Assembly (NCBI GenBank): GCA_030605705.1
Contig: JAUWHU010000142.1
Coordinates: 1-10,430, forward strand
From: Thermoflexia bacterium
GTDB taxonomy: Bacteria; Chloroflexota; Anaerolineae; B4-G1; SLSP01
Direction of reading: 5' to 3'
Length of the DNA: 10,430 nucleotides
Made by a program: the position numbers and the translations under genes. Below are positions 1 to 5,632 of the stretch, one piece after another; the stretch's first letter is position 1; each line of letters opens with the position of its first letter. The notes under the pieces are model-generated. The model saw only the letters and a list, made by a program, of their open reading frames with translations. It was not told where the DNA came from and did no database searches.

Positions 1-489
1 GTAGATCACCTGCACGCGCTCCGGAGGCGCGTCTAACAGCTGCGTCAAATCGCGCCGGGTAGCCTCAGAGACCGCTATGATGGCGTCGGCCCGCTGCATG
101 GCCCAGGCGATCTGTCCGTGGTAGTAGCGCAGGGCCTCGGCGGTGAGGTATTGTGGGTAGTAGAAAAAATTGAGATCGTGAACTGTGATGACGAAATGCC
201 GCGCGCCCCAGGCCAAGGGGATGAAATCGGTGCTGTGCAGGAGGTCCAGACGCAGCGGCGCCAGCTCCGCCCCCAGCGTCCAGCGTTCGAAGCGGTGATG
301 GGGCGGCGTCCAGGCCCGGTGTGCCCTGGCGTGAGGCAACGGCAGCGGGTCTGTTTCCTGGCGATGGTAGATCAAATGCAGCGTGTCCGGCGGCAGCAGC
401 GTCGCCAGCTGCTCTGTCAGGTGGCGCGCATAGCGGGAGATGCCTCCTGGCGCGTAGGCGTGCAAGCGCAGATCTATCCCGATACGCAT
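1..489 (-). CDS. Glycosyltransferase family 4-type, N-terminal part (truncated by window edge)
   Basis: The frame is open for 163 codons from an ATG at 487-489 to the left edge, with no stop. The start is supported by GGAGG at 495-499 on the minus strand, five bases upstream. The protein opens with MRIGIDLRLHAYAPGGISRY, the N-terminal beta-strand and Gly-rich loop of GT-B fold glycosyltransferases (Glyco_transf_4 domain). Further on come VHDLNFFYYPQYL (around residues 103-115) and ADAIIAVSEATRRDL (around 135-149), both typical of the acceptor-binding half of this family. Family knowledge suggests transfer of a sugar from a nucleotide-sugar donor to a lipid-linked or polysaccharide acceptor at the cytoplasmic membrane face. 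The donor-binding C-terminal half is outside the window, so specificity cannot be read. It lies downstream of mutT on the same strand, but 231 bases of repeat-like DNA separate them, so its own promoter is likely. A weak candidate for one is discussed under rejected items. Confidence 0.88.
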   Translation of the reverse strand, partial: MRIGIDLRLHAYAPGGISRYARHLTEQLATLLPPDTLHLIYHRQETDPLPLPHARAHRAWTPPHHRFERWTLGAELAPLRLDLLHSTDFIPLAWGARHFVITVHDLNFFYYPQYLTAEALRYYHGQIAWAMQRADAIIAVSEATRRDLTQLLDAPPERVQVIY

Positions 490-510
490 TTTATCCTCCA
501 AAAGCTCCGC

Positions 511-573
511 GCCCCCGTCCCCGGGGGCGGGTTGACGAGGAACTTACCCTGGGGACGCCCCCGAGACGGGGGC
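511..573. repeat. Paired GC-rich hairpins in the glycosyltransferase leader
   Basis: Two hairpins share the same 7-bp stem, GCCCCCG/CGGGGGC. One is at 511-528 (loop TCCC) and the other at 557-573 (loop AGA); about 28 bases lie between them. The outer sequence is roughly symmetrical as well (GCTCC near 505, GGGAGC near 575). They sit 22-84 bases upstream of the glycosyltransferase start, so they would be in its 5' leader if transcription begins further upstream. They could be a dispersed palindromic element or an attenuator-like structure; no run of T follows on either strand, so a simple terminator is unlikely. Confidence 0.6.
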
Positions 574-626
574 TGGGAGCAATGTAAGTGCGACTTTTGC
601 TCCAATGCGAAAGAAAACACTCTAAA

Positions 627-722
627 AGATCTCCGAGGTTTACGGAATGGTCCCCTTTTGAGAGGTTCTGATGATACATAGCGACTTTCCGAGTCAAATT
701 ACCGTCAAAACCTCGGAGGTCT
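627..722. repeat. MITE-like inverted-repeat element next to the mutT stop
   Basis: The 15-base arms at 627-641 and 708-722 are inverted copies with 14 of 15 matches (arm core CTCCGAGGTTT). The similarity continues inward with a 2-base gap (ACGG/GACGG). The element is about 96 bases with a 66-base interior and no open frame of note. TAA or TA occurs just outside both ends (623-625 and 724-726), which would fit a short target duplication but is too short to be convincing. The mutT stop codon (721-723) overlaps the right arm. Read as RNA on the minus strand, the two arms could pair and are followed by TTTT, so it may also act as a 3' end for the mutT transcript. Confidence 0.5.
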
Positions 723-1134
723 ATAAAATGGTGCGTGCGATCTGGCGGTCTGTGACCGCCATGGGGAGCGCGTCCAACTCGTCAGCCGTGACCCACCGGA
801 AGGCATCACATTCGATGCAGCGAGGAGCGCCCTGTACTAACCGGCACCAGAAGGCGACCAGCGTGATGCGGAAGTGCGCGTAGGCGTGGTACACTGTCGT
901 CAGGGGTGCACCCACTGCTACGGTGATGTCCATTTCTTCCTGCAATTCGCGGTGCAGGGCTTCCTCTAAGGTCTCGCCGGCTTCCCGTTTGCCGCCGGGA
1001 AATTCCCACAGCCCGCCGAGCATGTCTCCCTGACGGCGTTGCGCGACTAAGATCCGCCCATCTTCCCGCACCGTGACAGCGGCGGCCACATCGTAGTGCG
1101 GCAGGACTTTGCGTGGTTGAGGCGTCGGGGCCAT
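721..1134 (-). CDS. mutT: Nudix hydrolase, MutT/8-oxo-dGTP diphosphatase type
   Basis: 137 residues, a normal length for MutT. The Nudix box G-x5-E-x7-REU-x-EE-x-G-U is visible as G48, E54, R62-E63-L64, E66-E67 and I70. The usual Gly before the last hydrophobic residue is Asp69. The metal-binding glutamates E63, E66 and E67 are present. Before the box comes GLWEFPGGK (41-49), and the N-terminal strand AAAVTVREDGRILVAQRR resembles E. coli MutT and the C-terminal domain of MutY. The expected reaction is hydrolysis of 8-oxo-dGTP (or a related oxidised or non-canonical nucleotide) to the monophosphate, which cleans the nucleotide pool; substrate range in this family is hard to predict. The ATG at 1132-1134 is 20 bases after the L,D-transpeptidase stop. 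No Shine-Dalgarno sequence is seen before it, so translation may depend on coupling to the upstream gene. The name is by similarity only. Confidence 0.87.
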   Translation of the reverse strand: MAPTPQPRKVLPHYDVAAAVTVREDGRILVAQRRQGDMLGGLWEFPGGKREAGETLEEALHRELQEEMDITVAVGAPLTTVYHAYAHFRITLVAFWCRLVQGAPRCIECDAFRWVTADELDALPMAVTDRQIARTIL

Positions 1135-1153
1135 CGTGTGAGGGGTGAGTGGC

Positions 1154-2371
1154 TCAATAGCTCAAGGCCGGGTCAGGCACCGGATCCGAGCGATGGACCC
1201 ATACCCAGGTGCCCAGGTCGCCCTCGGTGCTGTACACGATGTCGGTGTCCTCTGGCACATAAGGGGTGGTCCACTGGAACAGCCATTTAGCGTCGAGAGG
1301 AGCGAGGTTGACACAGCCGTGGCTGCGCGTGAAGCCAAAAGCATCGTGCCAGTAGGCGGTGTGTAGCGCGTATGCCTCGTTGAAATACTGGGTCCACTCC
1401 ACATCCTCGAGGTAGTACCAGCTGGGACTCTCTGGCCCCACGTCCCGGTTGATCATGGGAGTCGTAGGCAGCTTGCCCCAGATGCGGGTCAGGCCATTGG
1501 GCGTCCACGTGCCGGGCCGCCCCGACGATATGAGGGTGGCGAAGATCATGCGATCGCCTTTGTAGGCGGCCAGCGTTTGCTCGAAGGTATCCACCTCGAT
1601 CCATTTCTCGCCCGGTGCTACTCCCTGGGGTGGGGGGTCTACGTCAACGCGAGAGAGGTATTGCTGCTCAATCCATTGGTCTGGGCCGAGCATGTACCAG
1701 AGCCGCCCATTCACCCACGCCTGCGCGAAAATCGTGACCAGCTGGTAGCGGTCGAGGTGGGTTCCTGTCTCAGTATCCCCCGGCAGCGCCGAGGCGTTGA
1801 CAGAGCGATTGACCCAGGCGAAGGGATACTGTGGTTGTTCCTGCAGGATCACGCCGTGGAAGCGGGAAGGGCTGGCGAAGGACAGCTTGGCGGCGCGCAT
1901 GAACTCCCCGGAGTTGATCTGATACCAGGTCTCTCCATTATAGTCCACCTGGCCCATTACGCTCACCCAGTTGTCCCCGTCGTAGAAGGCGCGCTGGGGG
2001 GGCATACCGGCTTCCGCTTCGGCGGGATGGGCGTAGGTCATGGCGGGCAGTTCCCGCACGTAGGCCAGGGTGTGTACAGTAACCGCCCCCTCGGGAACCT
2101 CCAGCTCCTTGATGGCCATTTCGGGTAGTGGATCGGGGAGCTGTGCGCGCAGGTATTTGAGACGCATCGCCTGCGCTCCGGGGCTAAACGCCGGGCAAAG
2201 TTCTGGATGTCGCTGCGTCATCTGCCGTGTGCAGATGTAATTCCCCGAAACGTCATCCAAGAAGATTTGGTGACCGGTGTTATTCAGAGACGCGGCACTT
2301 ACTGCGCTGGCAGGCAATAACAGCCATAAGACCAGTGGAAGCAACCACTTATAGCGAGGCAAGGTACTCAC
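1154..2371 (-). CDS. Exported L,D-transpeptidase (YkuD domain)
   Basis: About 405 residues. The N-terminus has basic residues (R6, K8), a hydrophobic stretch (WLLPLVLWLLLPASAVSA) and a likely signal peptidase site near ASAVSA-ASL, so the protein is exported. The C-terminal third is a YkuD/L,D-transpeptidase catalytic domain (around residues 250-385), with a conserved His337 in ALHTAYWH and the active-site motif SHGCVN carrying Cys353. The middle (around 95-240) has two Trp/Gly-rich stretches (WVSVMGQVDYNGETWYQI; FAQAWVNGRLWYML) that resemble SH3-like wall-binding repeats. The family makes 3-3 (meso-DAP to meso-DAP) peptidoglycan cross-links or attaches proteins to the wall. Start choice: the outermost start is GTG at 2369-2371, but AGGAGA ends only one base before it. 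A TTG at codon 4 (2360-2362) has better spacing from that site and may be the real start (402 residues). A promoter lies at 2440-2467, and mutT follows closely. Confidence 0.9.
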   Translation of the reverse strand: MSTLPRYKWLLPLVLWLLLPASAVSAASLNNTGHQIFLDDVSGNYICTRQMTQRHPELCPAFSPGAQAMRLKYLRAQLPDPLPEMAIKELEVPEGAVTVHTLAYVRELPAMTYAHPAEAEAGMPPQRAFYDGDNWVSVMGQVDYNGETWYQINSGEFMRAAKLSFASPSRFHGVILQEQPQYPFAWVNRSVNASALPGDTETGTHLDRYQLVTIFAQAWVNGRLWYMLGPDQWIEQQYLSRVDVDPPPQGVAPGEKWIEVDTFEQTLAAYKGDRMIFATLISSGRPGTWTPNGLTRIWGKLPTTPMINRDVGPESPSWYYLEDVEWTQYFNEAYALHTAYWHDAFGFTRSHGCVNLAPLDAKWLFQWTTPYVPEDTDIVYSTEGDLGTWVWVHRSDPVPDPALSY

Positions 2372-2439
2372 TCTCCTACATAGATGAAAGGCGCGCCGAT
2401 AAAAGGTGGGCGCAATAAATTCCTGCCTTCAAGAACATT

Positions 2440-2467
2440 ATTATACCATAGAAAAGTAGCTTCTCAA
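2440..2467 (-). promoter_or_regulatory. Sigma-70-type promoter for the L,D-transpeptidase gene
   Basis: On the minus strand, a -35 hexamer TTGAGA (2462-2467, 5 of 6 matches to consensus) and a perfect -10 TATAAT (2440-2445) are separated by 16 bases. Transcription would start near 2433, giving a leader of about 60 bases before the L,D-transpeptidase, probably continuing into mutT. Confidence 0.7.
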
Positions 2468-2525
2468 AAGAGAACCAGCCCTTCAGGGTTTACCGTTCTG
2501 TGTCTGACTCGAAAATAAACCGTCC

Positions 2526-2577
2526 GTAGTAGCGACTTCAGTCGCTGGCGGCGCTGAACGACTAAAGTCGTTACTAC
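2526..2577. repeat. REP/BIME-like inverted pair of GTAG-footed hairpins
   Basis: The plus strand reads GTAGT then the stem AGCGACT/AGTCGCT (2531-2537, 2540-2546) around TC. The minus strand reads GTAGT (2573-2577) then the stem AACGACT/AGTCGTT around TT. The two hairpins point toward each other with a 10-base spacer, and overall the 19-base arms match at 17 positions. One difference between the two hairpins changes both sides of a base pair (G-C versus A-T), so pairing is kept. This layout matches REP sequences, whose hairpin carries a GTAG foot, arranged as a BIME. Confidence 0.7.
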
Positions 2578-2705
2578 AAGTCATTTTCGTCCTTGCGGGT
2601 GAACGTAGTTCGTGATGACTGACTCGAAAATAAGTTGGTGACTGGTGATTGGGTGCGCCCCAGCGTTTTAGCGACTGTGAAGACCGCTTCAGCGAGCGTT
2701 GCTCC

Positions 2706-2776
2706 GTAGCGCGGGGACTTCAGCGTGAGGCCAGCGACTGCAGCCCCGGATGCCCAGGCATGAATGCCAGGGCTAC
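2706..2776. repeat. Second REP/BIME-like unit, one arm well preserved
   Basis: The right hairpin, read on the minus strand, is GTAG (2773-2776) followed by the stem CCCTGGCAT/ATGCCTGGG around TC, with one T-T mismatch in nine pairs. The left part begins with GTAG at 2706-2709 and continues CGCGGGGACTTCAGCG, which looks like a decayed hairpin with the same TTCA centre. The GTAG feet face outward at both ends, as in the neighbouring units. The stem sequence is unrelated to those of the other units. Confidence 0.55.
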
Positions 2777-2816
2777 GCAGCTACGCCCCGTGAACAATGC
2801 TCTTTGCCCCACCAGT

Positions 2817-2896
2817 GTAGCTGTTTCGAAAATAACCCGGCTTGTAGTAGGCGATTCATCGCCGTGATTCGGGAAACCACGGAGGGTTTCCCCTAC
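2817..2896. repeat. Dispersed repeat, copy A (two hairpins, GTAG at both feet)
   Basis: This element starts GTAGCTGTTTCGAAAATAA and contains two hairpins. On the plus strand, GTAGTA (2844-2849) is followed by GGCGAT-TC-ATCGCC (2850-2863). On the minus strand, GTAG (2893-2896) is followed by the 8-bp stem GGGAAACC/GGTTTCCC (2871-2878, 2885-2892) with a 6-base loop. Positions 2817-2889 recur at 10199-10270 with three substitutions and one deletion. The hairpin part 2870-2896 recurs again at 10368-10394 with one difference. The kinase promoter begins three bases after the element. Confidence 0.8.
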
Positions 2897-2898
2897 TC

Positions 2899-2927
2899 TT
2901 GTCACTTGTTTCCTTATGGTTTATAAT
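2899..2927 (+). promoter_or_regulatory. Strong sigma-70-type promoter for the sensor kinase-LysM operon
   Basis: TTGTCA (2899-2904, 5 of 6) and a perfect TATAAT (2922-2927) are separated by 17 bases, close to the ideal sigma-70 layout. Transcription should start near 2934. The -10 box overlaps a possible TTG start at 2927, which excludes that start if the promoter is used. The promoter sits directly after the hairpin of repeat copy A. Confidence 0.75.
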
Positions 2928-2945
2928 TGAGGGAAATCCTACCAT

Positions 2946-2954
2946 GGGGAGAGG
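2946..2954 (+). promoter_or_regulatory. Ribosome binding site deciding the kinase start
   Basis: GGGGAGAGG lies just before ATG 2957-2959 (GGGGA ends six bases upstream). It supports this ATG over the upstream TTG at 2927, which lies within the promoter, and over GTG 2954, which is part of the binding site itself. Confidence 0.65.
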
Positions 2955-2956
2955 TG

Positions 2957-5632
2957 ATGAATATCTTGCAAGAGGTGGCTCAGCTGCTCGCGCAGCCTCC
3001 CGGCGATCTGGTTTACTTCCTGGTCACGTTGTTTGCCCTGCAACAAGCCTTGTTCCCGGCCCTGATGGCGAGGCGGGCGGCCCCACAGTCTCCGCAGCCC
3101 CGGCGGTGGCTCTGGGCGGTGGGGGGTATGCTCGCGGGCCGGGCTGTGCTCATCATCTTAGGGTTACTGGGTAGCGCCAACCTGCTGGACCCCGTGATCG
3201 TTTTGCCTCCCCTGGAACGGTTGCTGGAAGTTTCCGGTATTGCCCTGGTTCTGTGGGCCTTGCTGGGCGCTCGGCCGGCTCGTTGGCAGACGTGGTTGTT
3301 GTTGCTCCTCTTGTTAGCCGGCATCGGCTTCTATGGCTACGATGCTTCCATCTGGCAGGCGCGGGCTGTCACGGAGGCTTACAACGGCTCTTTCCAGGAG
3401 TGGAACTGGGAGATCGCGGCTGTGGCTTTGTTGGGGTTGGGATTGCTCATCGAGTTGTTCCTGCATCCCCCGGAGTGGGAATGGGCCGTGGGCGTGTTGG
3501 TCTTTTGGCTGGCCGGGCATGGCGCGCAGCTGGCCTGGCCTCTCGCGCAGTTTTATTTTCCCGCCTGGGAACGGCTCGCTGCGTTAGTCGTGCTGCCGTT
3601 GCTGACGGGCCTGGTTTCCCGGTTGTTGAGCATCCCCGTGGCCGCCTCGGCGACTGCAGCCTCTGATCCTGCGACGCCCCGCTCGTCGTCGGTGGATATC
3701 ACCGGGTTTCAGGAACTGCTTGAGGGCATGGAATCGGCGCGCGAATTGGAGCCATCCCTGATCATTACCTCCTCTCGGCTGGCGCATTTCCTCAACGCCG
3801 AAGTCTGCGCGATTGCCTTGCTTGAAGAGGAGAATTCCTCCCAACTGCGTGTGCTGGCGATCCACCCGCCCACGGGGCTGCTCGAAACCCCCATCCTGGA
3901 TTTGGCTACTTACAATGCTTTGAATGAGATCTGGGAGGAGCGGATAACCGGGGCTTTCCAGCCCGCCCACTGCCGGGAATGGCTGGAAGAGTTGTACGAG
4001 GACTTGGGCTTTCAGGGAAGCGGGCCGTTGTTGGCGCTGCCTCTGCTGGCCCAAGAGCGGCGTGTGGGAATGATCCTATTGGGGGACCTGCAGAGCAAAC
4101 GCCGCTGGGGGAGGGAGGATTTATGGTTCCCTGAGTTGACGGCGGCCTTGTTGGCCGGTGCAATTGTTCGCGCACAGCGTAAAGGGGAGACGATCTTCAG
4201 TCTGCGGGAGCAGAGTGAGGATTCACTGCTGAAGTTGCAGACGGCTCAGGAGGAGGCCGTCGCATTGAGTGAGCAGGTCGCTGCATTGGAGGACAAGATT
4301 CAGGCTCGCGATGGCGAACTCGCGCGTCTGAACCGTGAGTTGAGGGAGCAAACTCCGCAGGTTTCTGAGACGGAACTTTCCTTCTGGCAGAAGGAGGTAA
4401 AGGAACTGGCCCAGGACCGTGAGATGCTCATTCGGGAACGCGCCCGTCTGGGCCAGGAAGTGGCGAAGTTGCAACCCCGTCTGGGCGCCCTCGTGGAAGA
4501 GCGGGCGAAGCTGCTCGAACGACTGGCGCAACAAAAGGAAGCTCTCGAGGCCTCTGCGCAAGTGGGGACGGTAGGGATGCTGGTGGCGGATGGGGATGGT
4601 ACCATTGTCATGGCGGACGCGCTGGCCCGCCAGATGTTGAGCGTTCCGAATGGGGAGGTCACCGGGCAATCTTTAGATGGCGTCTACCCCGATCCCCGGT
4701 GGGCACAGGCCATTGACATGCTGCTGGTCCCTGAAGATGATGCACCGCTTTCCGCACTGGATTCGGGGCGCCGCCAGCGAGTACACCTGGCGCTGCAGGT
4801 AGGCTCCCGCCCGGTACATGCCGATCTGGTCGCTCTGATGGGCCGCGATGGCAAGCCGGACGCGCTGGTGGTCACATTGCGTTCCGAAGAGAGTCCCGTT
4901 GAACGGCATGAGGCCATCGTCGGCCAGGCCAATGAGTTCCGCACGCCCATGACCTCCATCACCGGGTATACCGATCTGTTGTTGGGGGAGCAAGGAGGAC
5001 TTCTCACCGAGATGCAACGCCAGTTCCTGGAGCGGGTGAAGGCCAACGTTGAGCAGCTGGGCCAATTGCTCAACGACCTCGTCAGGCTGGCCTCGCCCGA
5101 CGCCCGCCGTGTGGAGTTGGTGCCGGAGCCGGTGGACCTCATCACCGTCATTGAGGCGGGGATTATGGGATTGGCGGCGCGTTTCCGAGAACGCCATCTG
5201 GCGGTCCGCATGGATCTACCCGATACGCTGACGCCCGTGCGGGCTGACCAGGACAGTCTCTACCAGATCATATTGCGGTTGCTCTCCAACGCTGCGCTCT
5301 GCTCGCAGGCGGGGACGGAGGTGCTGCTGAGTGCCCAGGAGCAGGAGCCAGAGGAGAAAGGGTCTGTGCCTTTCATCCGCATTTCCGTGACCGATACCGG
5401 CGGCGGCATCGCGCCGGAGGATTTCCCCAGGGTTTTCCGGCGTTTCTACCGGGCGAACCAGACTCTCGTCCAGGGGATGGGGGAGACGGGTGTGGGGATG
5501 GCTGTTGTCAAAACATTGGTGGAGGCCAACGGCGGCCGTATCTGGGTGGAGACGGAACCCGGCGTGGGCAGCACTTTCAGTTTCATCCTGCCGGTCTACC
5601 GTGAAGAGCAACCACCGGCGGAAAACTCGTGA
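2957..5632 (+). CDS. Membrane sensor kinase with 7 helices, GAF, coiled coil, PAS-like and HATPase; H-box His replaced by Asn
   Basis: 891 residues from the chosen ATG. About seven hydrophobic segments (near 17-38, 51-72, 89-104, 110-127, 150-168, 173-195, 207-226) form a membrane sensor module. A GAF-like domain (about 262-408) follows, then a Glu/Arg/Leu-rich coiled coil (about 418-532), a PAS-like domain (about 535-640), a HisKA-like helix pair (about 648-712) and a HATPase_c domain (about 740-882). The ATPase boxes look complete: N778 in the N box, D813-T-G-G-G-I (G1), FRRFYR (F box) and G845-V-G (G2). The H box reads N659-E-F-R-T-P, so the phosphorylatable histidine is an asparagine (codon AAT at 4931-4933). 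The protein should bind ATP, but normal autophosphorylation at this site is not expected. It may be a pseudokinase, may pair with another kinase, or may signal by conformation. No response regulator is adjacent. A LysM protein follows with no gap, suggesting a role in envelope sensing; this is inference. Confidence 0.9.
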   Translation: MNILQEVAQLLAQPPGDLVYFLVTLFALQQALFPALMARRAAPQSPQPRRWLWAVGGMLAGRAVLIILGLLGSANLLDPVIVLPPLERLLEVSGIALVLWALLGARPARWQTWLLLLLLLAGIGFYGYDASIWQARAVTEAYNGSFQEWNWEIAAVALLGLGLLIELFLHPPEWEWAVGVLVFWLAGHGAQLAWPLAQFYFPAWERLAALVVLPLLTGLVSRLLSIPVAASATAASDPATPRSSSVDITGFQELLEGMESARELEPSLIITSSRLAHFLNAEVCAIALLEEENSSQLRVLAIHPPTGLLETPILDLATYNALNEIWEERITGAFQPAHCREWLEELYEDLGFQGSGPLLALPLLAQERRVGMILLGDLQSKRRWGREDLWFPELTAALLAGAIVRAQRKGETIFSLREQSEDSLLKLQTAQEEAVALSEQVAALEDKIQARDGELARLNRELREQTPQVSETELSFWQKEVKELAQDREMLIRERARLGQEVAKLQPRLGALVEERAKLLERLAQQKEALEASAQVGTVGMLVADGDGTIVMADALARQMLSVPNGEVTGQSLDGVYPDPRWAQAIDMLLVPEDDAPLSALDSGRRQRVHLALQVGSRPVHADLVALMGRDGKPDALVVTLRSEESPVERHEAIVGQANEFRTPMTSITGYTDLLLGEQGGLLTEMQRQFLERVKANVEQLGQLLNDLVRLASPDARRVELVPEPVDLITVIEAGIMGLAARFRERHLAVRMDLPDTLTPVRADQDSLYQIILRLLSNAALCSQAGTEVLLSAQEQEPEEKGSVPFIRISVTDTGGGIAPEDFPRVFRRFYRANQTLVQGMGETGVGMAVVKTLVEANGGRIWVETEPGVGSTFSFILPVYREEQPPAENS

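Larger units (their letters stand above)
2372..2956. other. Divergent intergenic region filled with palindromic repeats
   Basis: These 585 bases separate the divergent L,D-transpeptidase and sensor-kinase genes. No convincing gene is seen on either strand; the short open frames have no start-site support and are composed of repeats. The region has a promoter at each end (2440-2467 minus, 2899-2927 plus). Between them are a 15-base direct repeat (CTGACTCGAAAATAA at 2504-2518 and 2619-2633) and at least three inverted pairs of GTAG-footed hairpins (2526-2577, 2706-2776, 2844-2896). The word TCGAAAATAA recurs ahead of two of them (around 2509 and 2825) and, as TCAAAAATAA, near 10208. The stretch 2634-2705 holds degenerate matches but nothing clear. 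Confidence 0.75.

Noticed and set aside
118..681. Plus-strand frame of 187 codons at the left end
   Set aside because: It is antisense to the glycosyltransferase, which has a recognisable sequence and ribosome site, and it continues through the hairpin and MITE-like regions.
671..697. Promoter for the glycosyltransferase on the minus strand (TTGACT, 15 bases, TATCAT)
   Set aside because: The spacing is too short, the -10 match is poor, and it lies inside the inverted-repeat element; kept only as a weak possibility.
1577..2128. Plus-strand frame of 183 codons inside the L,D-transpeptidase region
   Set aside because: It is antisense to a gene with a clear signal peptide and catalytic motif; no start-site support.
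2927..2956. Ten-codon N-terminal extension of the sensor kinase from TTG 2927
   Set aside because: Its first base lies in the -10 box of a near-consensus promoter, and a good ribosome site precedes ATG 2957.
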